Shown here: piece after piece, positions 32,891 to 41,384 of the stretch
Layout of the letters: the number at the start of each line of letters is the position of its first letter
How positions within the stretch are numbered: the first letter of the stretch is position 1
Assembly (NCBI RefSeq): GCF_004217555.1
Contig: NZ_SHKW01000001.1
Location: 434,001 to 498,000, forward strand
Direction of reading: 5' to 3'
DNA: 64,000 nt
Source of the DNA: Edaphobacter modestus
GTDB taxonomy: Bacteria; Acidobacteriota; Terriglobia; Terriglobales; Acidobacteriaceae
The notes under the pieces: model-generated
The model's input: only the letters and a program-made list of their open reading frames with translations
The model's database searches: none
What the model was told of the DNA's origin: nothing
Position numbers and translations under genes: made by a program

Positions 32891-35161
32891 TCAGGACACC
32901 TTCCACTTGGTTGAAAGCATGGCAAGCTTCTCGTCCATGCTGGGCTGTGACGGGGTCTGAGGGCCGGGCTGCTTCGGGCGGCGCTGATTATTTTGAGCTG
33001 GGCCCATGAGGGCCTTCATCGAAAGGGCAATGCGTTTGGTTTTGACATCAGCGCTGAGGACCTTGACCTTGACGATCTGGCCCGCTTTAACGGCCTCCGA
33101 CGGGTCCTTGATGAAGCGGTTGGAGAGTTCGCTGATATGGACGAGGCCGTCCTGATGCACGCCGATGTCGACAAAGGCTCCGAACTTGGTGACGTTGGTG
33201 ACGATGCCCTCAAGAATCATGTCGGGCTGGACGTCGCTGAACTCGCGGACTGCCTCGGAGAAGCTAGGGGCGACAAACTGATCCCGTGGATCGCGACCGG
33301 GCTTGCGGAGCTCTTCAAGAATGTCCGCGACGGTAAAGCTGCCGGCGGAGAGCTGTTTTGCGTTGATCGTGGTGAGAAGCTGCGGACTCTGGATGAGCAT
33401 ATCGATGGGAGTGTTGAGTGTCTGAGCGATCTGCTCGACCACTGGATAGGACTCGGGATGGACGGCGGTGCGGTCGAGAGGGTTCTCCCCGTCGCGAATC
33501 CGAAGGAAGCCGGCCGCCTGCTCGAAGGTCTTAGCGCCGATGCCGGGAACTTTGTTGAGCTGTGCGCGGGAGCGGAACTTTCCGTGCTCATCGCGGTAGG
33601 CAACGATGTTGAGCGCGGTGCGTTCGGTAACACCGGCGACGTAACGGAGCAGTGTCCAGGAGGAAGTATTGAGATCAACGCCGACGCGATTGACGCAGCT
33701 CTCGATGACAGTCTCGAGGGACTGCTGGAGCTGGCGTTGATCGACGTCGTGTTGATACTGACCGACGCCGATGGATTTGGGATCGACCTTGACCAGCTCG
33801 GAGAGGGGATCCTGAAGACGCCGCGCGATGGAGATGGCGCCGCGGACGGTGAGGTCGAGGTCGGGAAACTCCTGACGAGCGATATCGGAGGCGGAATAGA
33901 TGCTGGCTCCGGATTCGGAGACGGTGACCGAGAAGAGGTTGTTGAGCTGATGCTCGCGGAGAAACTCGCGGACGAAGGCGTCGGTCTCGCGAGAGGCCGT
34001 TCCGTTGCCGATGGCGATAGCCCGGACATTGTGCTTCGCGATCAGAGCGGCGAGTGTAGCTCCCGCTCCTGAGGCTGCATTTTTGGAGGTATGGAGGTAG
34101 AGGACATCGTTGGCGAGGAACTTGCCGGTTTCGTCGACGACGGCGATCTTGCAGCCGGTGCGCAGGCCGGGGTCGATTCCGAGAACAGAGATTGGACCTG
34201 CGGGCGCAGCCAGCAGAAGATTCTGGAGGTTGTCGCGAAAGACCTGAATGGCGTCGGTGTCGGATCGCTTTTTGAGCTCGAGGCGTAACTCGCCCTGAAT
34301 CGAGGGATTCAAAAGACGCTTCCATGAATCGTCGATAGCCAGTTCGAGGTGCGGGGTCCAGTCTCCTGACCCGCGAAGGACGCGAGCGCGAAGCTGGGAC
34401 GTGGCGCGAAGGGGCTCGAGTTCAATGAGGAAGTAGAGGACAGACTCGGTCTCCCCGCGGCGGATGGCAAGCATCCTATGCGACGGGATGGTCTTCACAG
34501 GCTCGCGGTAGTCGTAATACATCTTGAACTTTTCCTGTTCATCGACGGCATCGAAGGACTTTTTGCTGACGATGATGCCCTCATCAAACATGAGCTGGCG
34601 CAAGGCCTTGCGGAGATCGGCGTTCTCGCTGATGGTCTCGGCCACAATGTGGCGGGCGCCCTCGAGGGCGTCCTCGGCGGAAGCTACCTCCTTTTCGGGA
34701 TTGATGAATGTGGCTGCGAATTCTGCTAGCGACTGGCCTGTAGACTGCTGAGCCCAGAGGTAGTCGGAGAGGGGCTCGAGGCCGCGGTCGCGCGCGATGG
34801 TGGCCTTGGTCCGGCGCTTGGGGCGGTAAGGCAGGTAGAGGTCTTCGAGTTCGGACTTGTCGAGGGTCGCCTCGATGCGGGCCTTAAGTTCGTCGGTGAG
34901 CTTGCCCTGTTCGAGGATCGAGGCGAGGATGGTCTCGCGGCGGCTGACAAGGTCTTGAAAGTATCCGACCTTCTCTTCGATGTCGCGGATCTGCACCTCG
35001 TCGAGGTTGCCGGTGGCTTCCTTGCGGTAGCGCGCGATGAAGGGGACGGTGCCACCTTCGCTGAGCAGCCCGATGACGGCGGTGAGACCGTGAAGCGGAA
35101 GGTTAAGAGACTGAGCGATGTGCAGGAGAATTTCAGGGGAGAGAGTCTTCGCGTCGGCCAT
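32891..35161 (-). CDS. tex: Tex-family RNA-binding protein
   Basis: The 756-residue protein has the Tex order: N-terminal HTH/helical region, YqgF RNase-H-like domain (SVLGIDPGLRTGCKIAVVDE, near residue 325), helix-hairpin-helix pair (LNKVPGIGAKTFEQAAGF) and C-terminal S1 domain (GIVTNVTKFGAFVDIGVHQD then GLVHISELSN). Tex binds nucleic acid and affects transcription or RNA turnover in the cytoplasm; its exact role differs among species. Length matches the family (740-780). The last about 40 residues are Gln/Pro-rich. The gene is transcribed alone, with 228 bp to hppD and 300 bp upstream without a gene. Confidence 0.95.
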   Translation of the reverse strand: MADAKTLSPEILLHIAQSLNLPLHGLTAVIGLLSEGGTVPFIARYRKEATGNLDEVQIRDIEEKVGYFQDLVSRRETILASILEQGKLTDELKARIEATLDKSELEDLYLPYRPKRRTKATIARDRGLEPLSDYLWAQQSTGQSLAEFAATFINPEKEVASAEDALEGARHIVAETISENADLRKALRQLMFDEGIIVSKKSFDAVDEQEKFKMYYDYREPVKTIPSHRMLAIRRGETESVLYFLIELEPLRATSQLRARVLRGSGDWTPHLELAIDDSWKRLLNPSIQGELRLELKKRSDTDAIQVFRDNLQNLLLAAPAGPISVLGIDPGLRTGCKIAVVDETGKFLANDVLYLHTSKNAASGAGATLAALIAKHNVRAIAIGNGTASRETDAFVREFLREHQLNNLFSVTVSESGASIYSASDIARQEFPDLDLTVRGAISIARRLQDPLSELVKVDPKSIGVGQYQHDVDQRQLQQSLETVIESCVNRVGVDLNTSSWTLLRYVAGVTERTALNIVAYRDEHGKFRSRAQLNKVPGIGAKTFEQAAGFLRIRDGENPLDRTAVHPESYPVVEQIAQTLNTPIDMLIQSPQLLTTINAKQLSAGSFTVADILEELRKPGRDPRDQFVAPSFSEAVREFSDVQPDMILEGIVTNVTKFGAFVDIGVHQDGLVHISELSNRFIKDPSEAVKAGQIVKVKVLSADVKTKRIALSMKALMGPAQNNQRRPKQPGPQTPSQPSMDEKLAMLSTKWKVS

Positions 35162-35461
35162 GATTGCTCTTTGTATCGTAGCGGCAAAGAGTCTGGAAAA
35201 ATGGGTCTTCGATCAGAATCAGATTTCCATATACACGGCTCGTGGATGCCCTCGTACAAGAAGTCTGGCAGGTGCCACGAACCACACGATATGGAGGAGC
35301 CAGGGTACGATCTGAGTTGCGCGGGCGAACGATTGCGGATGGCAATCAACCAGCGCACAACTGACGAAAGCGGCTCTGTCAGTCTCCCTGGTCCGATTTT
35401 CGAAGATGAAGTGTATGGAGCAAACAACTGAACCGATATCGGCTTGAATTGAGGAGTTAGA
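35162..35461. other. Intergenic region upstream of tex
   Basis: I see no convincing coding frame, RNA or repeat in these 300 bases. They probably hold the tex promoter, but no clear -35/-10 pair stood out. Confidence 0.4.
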
Positions 35462-35537
35462 TGGTGGACGCGGAAGGAATCGAACCTTCAACCTGTCGAT
35501 TAAGAGTCGAATGCTCTGCCAGTTGAGCTACGCGTCC
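35462..35537 (-). tRNA. tRNA-Lys (anticodon CTT)
   Basis: Read on the minus strand from 35537 the cloverleaf is complete: 7-bp acceptor stem GGACGCG/CGCGTCC, D-arm GCTC/GAGC, anticodon loop CTCTTAA (anticodon CTT), variable loop AGGTT, T-arm GAAGG/CCTTC with TTCGATT loop, discriminator A and an encoded CCA at 35462-35464. The first pair of the anticodon stem (27-43) is a U-C mismatch; the other four pairs are standard. It reads AAG lysine codons. Confidence 0.96.
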
Positions 35538-35654
35538 AGGCTTACCATTTCCTCGAAGAGAGGAGCATCGTTTGAGAGCCGTTTCGGCTGCGATCAATCG
35601 ACTTATTTAAGATAACACAGCCTGCAGGATTATGGGTGTCCTGCAGGCCGTTCT

Positions 35655-36509
35655 TCAGCCAACAAAGTCAACGTTGGCACGATGCGGAATAATGCCGCGA
35701 TCATACCCCATCTCGAGAAGCTTGCGGATGGCTTCACGACCGTCGTCCCCGTAGTTGAGGGTGCGCTCGTTAACGTACATGCCGACAAAGCGATTGGCGA
35801 GCGTGGGATCGAGATCGCGCGCGAACTGCATCGCGTAGGCAAGAGCCTCTTCCCTGTGGTCGAGCGCGTGCTGAATACTGTCGCGCAGGGCATTGGTGGT
35901 GATTTGCATGGTCTCCTGCCCGAGGGAGCGACGGATGGCATTGCCTCCAAGCGGAAGGGGAAGGCCGGTCTGTTCGCGCCACCACTGGCCCAGATCGAGG
36001 AGCTTGACCAGACCGTCGTTGGCATAGGTAAGCTGGCCTTCGTGGATGATGAGGCCGGCGTCAAACTCTCCTGCATTGACCGACGAAATGATCTTGTCGA
36101 AGGGAACCACGGAGTACTGGATATCCGGGGCGAAGAGGCGGAGAGCAAGGAACGCGGTGGTGAGGGTACCGGGAACGGCGATACGCGTCTTCTTTGCCTC
36201 TGCAAGATTGATCTTGGGATTGGCCACGATCATGGGACCGTAGCCTTCTCCGACGCTGCCTCCGCAGGCCATCAAGGTGTAGTTGTCCTGAAGGTACGGA
36301 TAGGCATGGAAAGAGATGGCCGTGACATCGTAGAAGGCTTCATTGATGGCCTTGTGATTGAGGGTTTCAATGTCGGTCAGCACGTGGGAGAACTTATAGC
36401 CCGGGACGCGAACCTTGTTGGTGGCGAGCCCGTAAAACATAAAGGCGTCGTCTGAGTCGGGGCTGTGGGCGATGCTGATCTCTTGAACTGCGGTCTGCGG
36501 GGCGGTCAT
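35655..36509 (-). CDS. mqnD: 1,4-Dihydroxy-6-naphthoate synthase (futalosine pathway)
   Basis: The 284-residue periplasmic-binding-protein-fold enzyme opens with ISIAHSPDSDDAFMFYGLAT and includes LTDIETLNHKAINEAFYDVT, HAYPYLQDNYTLMACGGSVG, EGYGPMIVA and VPGTLTTAFLALRL, matching MqnD. It forms 1,4-dihydroxy-6-naphthoate from cyclic dehypoxanthinylfutalosine in menaquinone synthesis. ATG 36509 has AGAGGAAT about 10 nt upstream and starts at the family N-terminus; a longer frame exists but is not protein-like. Other mqn genes are not in the window. It lies 82 bp downstream of bioY on the same strand. Confidence 0.92.
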   Translation of the reverse strand: MTAPQTAVQEISIAHSPDSDDAFMFYGLATNKVRVPGYKFSHVLTDIETLNHKAINEAFYDVTAISFHAYPYLQDNYTLMACGGSVGEGYGPMIVANPKINLAEAKKTRIAVPGTLTTAFLALRLFAPDIQYSVVPFDKIISSVNAGEFDAGLIIHEGQLTYANDGLVKLLDLGQWWREQTGLPLPLGGNAIRRSLGQETMQITTNALRDSIQHALDHREEALAYAMQFARDLDPTLANRFVGMYVNERTLNYGDDGREAIRKLLEMGYDRGIIPHRANVDFVG

Positions 36510-36591
36510 GATGCGGTATTCCTCTGGGAGTGATGGGACAAGGGGAAGGAAGCGCCAGGGTGGCGATTCTGGAGAGGATCGGGGCGAAGCG

Positions 36592-37188
36592 TCAGGCTCG
36601 GCGCCAGCTTTCAATGGATGCGGCGAGTCCTGCGGCAGCAGCGATCTTTACGATCTCGCCGGGAACGAAGGGAGCGATCGACATGATCCAAACGCCGGCG
36701 GCGCTGAGATGGAGGACGTGGGCGATCCAAAGCGAGCCGCAGACGAAGAGCAGGAGAGTCGCGAGAGTTCCGGCGCTGGCGGCGCGAAGATACAGCGACT
36801 TCAGAGGAAGGGAGCGGAAGGCCCAGCCGGCTGCTGCTGCTACGAATGGATAGGAGAGAAGATATCCGCCCGTGGCTCCGAAGAGCTGGATAAGACCACC
36901 GGTGGCGTGGGGATTAAAGACTGGAAGACCGATGGCTCCTTCCGCGAGATAAAGAGCCATGGCAGAGAAGCCGGCCACGGGACCAAGCATGAGCCCAACG
37001 AGAAGAACACCGAAGTTCTGGAGGGTAAGGGGAACAGGAGTGAAGGGAAGAGGGATGGAGACGTGTGCGCAGGCCGCAACAAAGACAGTTGCGGCGAAGA
37101 CGATCGCGATGCGTGCGGGGATCGACTCTGCGAGGGACCTGGACGACGGATGTGTCAGGCCGGTTGAGTTGGGTAGGGTGGATTGCAT
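36592..37188 (-). CDS. bioY: Biotin transporter BioY
   Basis: The 198-residue protein is an S-component of the ECF family with about six helices. Its signatures are FVAACAHVSIPLPFTPVPLT, LGPVAGFSAMALYLAEGAIG and the GLPVFNPHATGGLIQLFGATGGYLL loop that shapes the biotin pocket. ATG 37188 has AAGGAA upstream and precedes the conserved region; GTG 37209 is a weaker start. Cognate ECF ATPase and T-component genes are absent, so BioY may work alone or with a shared energising module elsewhere. It would supply biotin for AccB in the same region. Confidence 0.93.
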   Translation of the reverse strand: MQSTLPNSTGLTHPSSRSLAESIPARIAIVFAATVFVAACAHVSIPLPFTPVPLTLQNFGVLLVGLMLGPVAGFSAMALYLAEGAIGLPVFNPHATGGLIQLFGATGGYLLSYPFVAAAAGWAFRSLPLKSLYLRAASAGTLATLLLFVCGSLWIAHVLHLSAAGVWIMSIAPFVPGEIVKIAAAAGLAASIESWRRA

Positions 37189-37208
37189 GAAGAAATTTTC
37201 CTTTCGCA

Positions 37209-37625
37209 CTAGAAGCGCTGGGACGAAGCTGCCCGTGTACCGCCAACTACACGGAGAGGACGAGGCGCAGCCCCATGTGCCGGACTGATATGGGCCTGGC
37301 CATGAGACTCAGAAGATTCAGGGGACCGATGGACGATTCTAGGGAGATTTGATCTTCGGGATGAGTTCGGATCGCCGGCCGATTCGGAACCGGAAGCCGA
37401 GTCCTTCCTCGCTGTAACGGACTGGATGGTTTGATGCGAGACCAGGCGCGAGGAGCGCGGAGTGCCATACTCGGCTGCTGCATAGAGGTGTTCGGTGAAG
37501 CTGGGCTCGGGAGGGGGCGTGGGCCTGCGATCGCGATGCGAGGAGCGGATACGGTAAAGGATGGCAAAAGCCGCCCCGAGAAGAACAACGAACGATGCGA
37601 TCGAGATGATGAAGAGAATATCCAC
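37209..37625 (-). CDS. Possible small single-helix membrane protein
   Basis: A frame starting at GTG 37625 encodes MDILFIISIASFVVLLGAAF and then a basic stretch with IRSSHRDRRP, a likely N-out membrane anchor of about 20 residues. The rest (138 residues in all) is rich in Ser, Arg, His and Pro, ending near ASSQRF, and looks disordered or possibly frameshifted: an overlapping frame ends in GLGFRFRIGRRSELIPKIK, which is more protein-like. No ribosome-binding site is evident for GTG 37625. It ends 20 bp before bioY. I treat it as tentative. Confidence 0.35.
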   Translation of the reverse strand: MDILFIISIASFVVLLGAAFAILYRIRSSHRDRRPTPPPEPSFTEHLYAAAEYGTPRSSRLVSHQTIQSVTARKDSASGSESAGDPNSSRRSNLPRIVHRSPESSESHGQAHISPAHGAAPRPLRVVGGTRAASSQRF

Positions 37626-37803
37626 TTCGAGAAGGATACCAAGCGCTACAGGGTTCGTGCATTTTTTCGTCTCCGCGAAAGCGGCGACGGAGGAACACAA
37701 CGACTGATTTTCGATGAAGGCAGTACGAACTAGGTACACCACAAGGAGATGGCTGTTTTCCACTTGACGGTGCTCCTCCTGAAAATTTGTACTTAAAATA
37801 GCA

Positions 37804-38187
37804 ATGGCGGCTACCAGCACACACGGCGCATCAGTAGGAGGTCATGGTTCGCTGGTTCGTGTATTTTTTATCGTAGCTGGCGGGTGGAGGCGTTGGGCAA
37901 CTGTGGCTGCGGCTGTGTTGGCGCTTGGGCTTGCCTACCATGTTGTGTTCGGACAAAACGGGCTGACTGCATACGAACGGAAGAACCGGGATGCCCGTAT
38001 GTTGGATACCCAGTTGAGGAGCCTTGAGCATGAGAACGAACTGCTCAAGGGGCATATCGGCCGGTTGAAAGACGATCCGAACGCGATCGAACACCAGGCA
38101 CGCGAGGAGCTTCACTACACGCGACCGGGCGAGGTAATCTACACGCTTCCTGTGGCTCCAGGGAATTCAGCACCACCTGCCCGATAG
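37804..38187 (+). CDS. ftsB: FtsB/DivIC-like cell-division protein
   Basis: The 127-residue protein has a short cytoplasmic tail, one membrane helix (TVAAAVLALGLAYHVVFG, residues about 33-50) and a periplasmic coiled coil (LDTQLRSLEHENELLKGHIG), followed by DDPNAIEHQAREELHYTRPG, which is the septum-formation-initiator consensus. FtsB/DivIC bridges FtsL and FtsQ in the divisome. It is divergent from the small membrane ORF and bioY. A short hairpin (38197-38212) follows the gene. Confidence 0.88.
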   Translation: MAATSTHGASVGGHGSLVRVFFIVAGGWRRWATVAAAVLALGLAYHVVFGQNGLTAYERKNRDARMLDTQLRSLEHENELLKGHIGRLKDDPNAIEHQAREELHYTRPGEVIYTLPVAPGNSAPPAR

Positions 38188-38657
38188 AGGCAGCCGCTCT
38201 CTATCGCGAGAGTGTTTAATTCAGTGCTCTCCTACCGTTGTTTGACACCAGATAATCACGGCCCTATCATTCGTGTTATCAGCCTATGACTTATCTCAGT
38301 CACAGAATCATGGCGCGTCTGTTTTGCCCCGTTCCGGATTCCCTCAGCTCCAGCTGTTTCTGTTGTCGCTGATCCCTGGAATATTCTTTCCCCAAAAATC
38401 TCTGAACGGCCATTCCAATCAACTTGCCGCTCTGTATCGAAGGCTGGACCTCTCACTGTTCCGCAGGATTGCCCTCGTAGACCAGGTTCGATTGGAGCTT
38501 CGTGCGGAAGCCTTCAAATACATTACGAATACGCCAAATTTCCCTCGGGCAATTTGAATTTCACGTCATCCTCAACGTTTGCCTCGATCACGAGTAGGCG
38601 CGATAACGCAAGACAACTGCAGTTCGCTGGAAAAATCTACTGGTAGGAGTGTTTGGG
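38188..38657. other. 470-bp gap between ftsB and the sulfatase gene
   Basis: The gap holds a weak CTCTC/GAGAG hairpin at 38197-38212 followed by TGTTTAATT, which could end ftsB, and a good promoter match at 38242-38270. From there to 38650 no convincing gene is seen; frames in it (for example 38273-38557) lack a good start and family-like composition. Confidence 0.5.
38242..38270 (+). promoter_or_regulatory. Strong sigma-70 promoter, long leader to sulfatase
   Basis: TTGACA at 38242-38247, a 17-bp spacer and TATCAT at 38265-38270 give 11 of 12 consensus matches. Transcription would begin near 38277, about 380 bp before the sulfatase ATG at 38658, leaving an unusually long leader. Confidence 0.55.
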
Positions 38658-40112
38658 ATGTCTGAAACGATACAAAGTCGCCGGTCCTTTTTCAAGGGAA
38701 CCATGGCGGCAGCCGTGGCCGCAGCGGTTCCTGCATCGGCAGAGGCGCAAAAGAAGGGAGCCGCCCCCTCATCGGCGAAGAAACCGAACATTATTCTTTA
38801 TCTGGCTGATCAGTTTCGCGCGGACTTCGTGGGGGCGAATGGCCGTAACGCTTCGACGCGGACGCCGAACATCGATGCGCTTGCTTCGAGGGGGAAGAAC
38901 TTCACGCACGCCGTGACGAATCAGCCGGTATGTGCCCCAGCCCGGTCTGTGCTTCTAACGAGCCGGTATGCGACCGAGACCGGCGTATGGCACAACGGCC
39001 TGGTACTGGATAAGTCGCTTCCTACGCTTGCCAGCGAGCTGAGAAAGGCTGGCTACACATCGAATCTGATCGGAAAGTGGCACCTGGCGCTCGGAAATCC
39101 CAAGGCAGGTGGCGATCCGGGTCCAGTTAAGGCGGAAGATCGTGGAGGCTTCCTGGACCTTTGGGAAGGCGCGAACGCGCTTGAACATACGACGCATCCG
39201 TATGAAGGTACGATCTGGGATCAGAACAATCAGCCGATCTCGTTCAAAGATCAGTATCGTGTCGATTTTCTTACGGACCGTGCGGAGCGTTTTCTTCGTC
39301 AGAAACAGGAGAAGCCCTTTTTCCTGTTCATCTCCCAGCTGGAACCTCATCAACAGAATGATATGCAGAGACCTGTCGCCCCTAAGGGCGCGGCTGCACG
39401 ATTTGCCAATTCGACCGCTCCCGAAGATCTGCGTGCGCTGCCGGGTACATGGCAGGATCAACTGCCGGACTATTACGGCTGCATCGAGGCTATCGATTCG
39501 TCGGTGGGGCGAATTCGCCGGATCCTCGAAGAAGAAAATCTTGCGGACAATACGATCTTCGTGTTTTTCAGCGATCATGGCTGCCACTTCATGACGCGAA
39601 ATCAGGAGTACAAGCGGAGCACGCATAACAGCTCGATCCGCGTTCCGCTGATCATCGACGGCCCGGGGTTTCATGGAACGCAGCAGATTCCTGAGCTGGT
39701 TGGATTGGTTGACCTCGCACCGACCCTGATGGAAGCAGCCGGGATTCCGGCGCCTTCTACATGGAAGGGGCACAGCTTCCTTCCCCTGGTGAACGATTTT
39801 GAAGCCAGGCAGAAGTGGCCGAATCAGCAACTCATCCAGATCAGCGAGTCAATGACGGGGCGAGCAATCCGGACGCCCGATTGGACTTACTGCGTCGCCG
39901 ATCTCTCTGGTAGTACGAAGGAACCAGCCGCTACGACTTATCACGAGTATCAGTTCTACGATCAACGCGCGGACCCGCATGAACTGGTGAATCTCGCGGG
40001 GCGCAAAGAGTATCGTGCGAAGGCGGATGAGCTACGGGAGCAGTTGAAAAAGTTGCTGGCGGCTGCTGGTGAAACCGAGCCTGAGATCGTGCCGGCCAAG
40101 TTGTATCCCTAA
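38658..40112 (+). CDS. Tat-exported sulfatase
   Basis: The 484-residue protein has a twin-arginine signal (QSRRSFFKGTMAAAVAAAVP, residues 6-25) and the alkaline-phosphatase-superfamily sulfatase core. NIILYLADQFRADF holds the metal-binding Asp. NQPVCAPARSVLLTSR contains the C-x-P-x-R formylglycine motif with Cys92 as the residue converted to formylglycine. GKWHLAL and FFSDHGCHF carry other active-site residues. It probably hydrolyses sulfate esters in the periplasm; the substrate is unknown. TAGGAG at 38644-38649, 8 nt upstream, decides ATG 38658 over GTG 38649. The maturase for formylglycine is not in the window. Confidence 0.93.
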   Translation: MSETIQSRRSFFKGTMAAAVAAAVPASAEAQKKGAAPSSAKKPNIILYLADQFRADFVGANGRNASTRTPNIDALASRGKNFTHAVTNQPVCAPARSVLLTSRYATETGVWHNGLVLDKSLPTLASELRKAGYTSNLIGKWHLALGNPKAGGDPGPVKAEDRGGFLDLWEGANALEHTTHPYEGTIWDQNNQPISFKDQYRVDFLTDRAERFLRQKQEKPFFLFISQLEPHQQNDMQRPVAPKGAAARFANSTAPEDLRALPGTWQDQLPDYYGCIEAIDSSVGRIRRILEEENLADNTIFVFFSDHGCHFMTRNQEYKRSTHNSSIRVPLIIDGPGFHGTQQIPELVGLVDLAPTLMEAAGIPAPSTWKGHSFLPLVNDFEARQKWPNQQLIQISESMTGRAIRTPDWTYCVADLSGSTKEPAATTYHEYQFYDQRADPHELVNLAGRKEYRAKADELREQLKKLLAAAGETEPEIVPAKLYP

Positions 40113-40172
40113 TTAGTGGAATCGAAAGATAGAGCCGTGAGGGACTTGGACTGACGGCTCTCTTTCTGAAGC

Positions 40173-40841
40173 CTACTTCTTATATTCGTAGGGTTTTGTA
40201 TTCACGGATTGGTTGTAACGGATATTGGTATAAGTCGCGGTTTGATAGTCGCCTGATGGCGTAAAGAACTGTTGCTTCAGCGAAATATCGCGGTTGGTGT
40301 CGACCCAGATGACGATGTGACTAAACATATTGCGCACGTCGGGGTCTTTGGAAACAAGATCGAGCTTGGTGGTCGGCACGGTAGCACTGCCATCGGAGAG
40401 TGGTTCGACGCCGAGATCCGTTATAGTCCAGGCCTTTGCGAGCTCGGAACCGCTGCCACCGAAGCCTAACGTGAGAAAGCTTTCGACTTGCGCCTTATTC
40501 TTGCCGGAGGCGAGAATCTTGAGTTCCTTTGTTCCCGGATCGAATAGGGCGACTTTGCCGTCCTTATAGGAAACGAACTTGGCAGCTGGTGGGAGAACTT
40601 TTGCTCCCATTTCAAGCTTGTTGTTGTTTTTCTTGAAGTAGATGCTGCCTTGCTGCGTCGTGGTTTCTTTCACGACGAGCTCATAAAAGTCTCTGCGGAA
40701 GTCGGCTTCGGCCGACTTGAAACGGGCGCTCGCGGCATCCATCTGACGGATCGCCTGGTCGAGTTCGCCAGGTTTTACCTGAGCGGGCAGAGTGAGTGGA
40801 AGTGCGAATAAGACGAGAGCGGCCAGTCGACATGTGGTCAT
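40173..40841 (-). CDS. LolA-like outer-membrane lipoprotein carrier protein
   Basis: From ATG 40841 the 222-residue protein has a signal peptide (LAALVLFALPLTLPAQ), then a helical section (LDQAIRQMDAASARFKSAEA) and a half-barrel of strands such as GSIYFKKNNNKLEMGAKV, KFVSYKDGKVALFDP and TTKLDLVSKDPDVRNMFSHI. This matches LolA/LolB-like proteins that hold a lipid tail between a convex sheet and helices. It may chaperone lipoproteins or be a lipid-binding relative. A frame extending to 41033 is open but not needed. It ends about 60 bp from the convergent sulfatase gene. Confidence 0.78.
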   Translation of the reverse strand: MTTCRLAALVLFALPLTLPAQVKPGELDQAIRQMDAASARFKSAEADFRRDFYELVVKETTTQQGSIYFKKNNNKLEMGAKVLPPAAKFVSYKDGKVALFDPGTKELKILASGKNKAQVESFLTLGFGGSGSELAKAWTITDLGVEPLSDGSATVPTTKLDLVSKDPDVRNMFSHIVIWVDTNRDISLKQQFFTPSGDYQTATYTNIRYNQSVNTKPYEYKK

Positions 40842-40935
40842 GCGGGATAGATTCTCCGAGAAATTAGATGCACATCGTTGAGCCGCGTGCCCGTATGAGA
40901 AGCACATGCGTCTTCTTTTTGAGCTGCGTGGAAGG

Positions 40936-41328
40936 TCAGCGGGTAATCCAGGCATTGTAAGCAATGATATGACCCTCGGCGTCGCGGACAGGCTCGTAGT
41001 GCTCGAGAGTAACTTCGCCGGCGATGGGCTCAATCACACGGAGGATAGCGGAACGAATGGCGGCGTCACTGTCGTCTCCAGCGATGTAATGGTGGATCTC
41101 GTCGGCGCGAATCTGGTAGAGGAAACGGCTGGCATCGCCGACGTTTCCGGCCTCTTTAATGAGAACCTCCGAGGAATGAAGAGCGACGGTTTCGACAGGG
41201 CGGTCTTTGAAGTCGATGAATCGCGGTCCGAGGAAGAGAAAGAGAAGGATCAGCGTCACCATGACGTCGTAATGAAGACTGCCACGTTCATAGGTCCACC
41301 AGAAATAGGAGCGAAGAGTCTTGAGCAT
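40936..41328 (-). CDS. Single-helix membrane protein of unknown function
   Basis: The 130-residue protein begins MLKTLRSYFWWTYERGSLHYD, then a membrane helix VMVTLILLFLFLGPRF (residues about 22-37). The remainder is soluble: EVLIKEAGNVGDASRFLYQIR and LEHYEPVRDAEGHIIAYNAW. It seems a well-formed protein with an exported soluble domain. AGGAG lies 12 nt before the start. It is between serS (56 bp upstream) and the LolA-like gene (94 bp downstream), all on the minus strand, so the three may form one transcript. I know no characterised family. Confidence 0.72.
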   Translation of the reverse strand: MLKTLRSYFWWTYERGSLHYDVMVTLILLFLFLGPRFIDFKDRPVETVALHSSEVLIKEAGNVGDASRFLYQIRADEIHHYIAGDDSDAAIRSAILRVIEPIAGEVTLEHYEPVRDAEGHIIAYNAWITR

Positions 41329-41384
41329 TGGCTATCTGTGCTCCTGAAGGGTACCGTCTGACGGAAATCTCAGGTGTAAAAACA

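Noticed and set aside
32993..34072. 359-codon plus-strand frame opposite tex
   Set aside because: Antisense to the well-supported Tex reading frame and without any recognisable motif.
38273..38557. 94-codon plus-strand frame in the sulfatase leader
   Set aside because: Starts with a rare codon without Shine-Dalgarno and matches no family; could still be a leader peptide but evidence is lacking.
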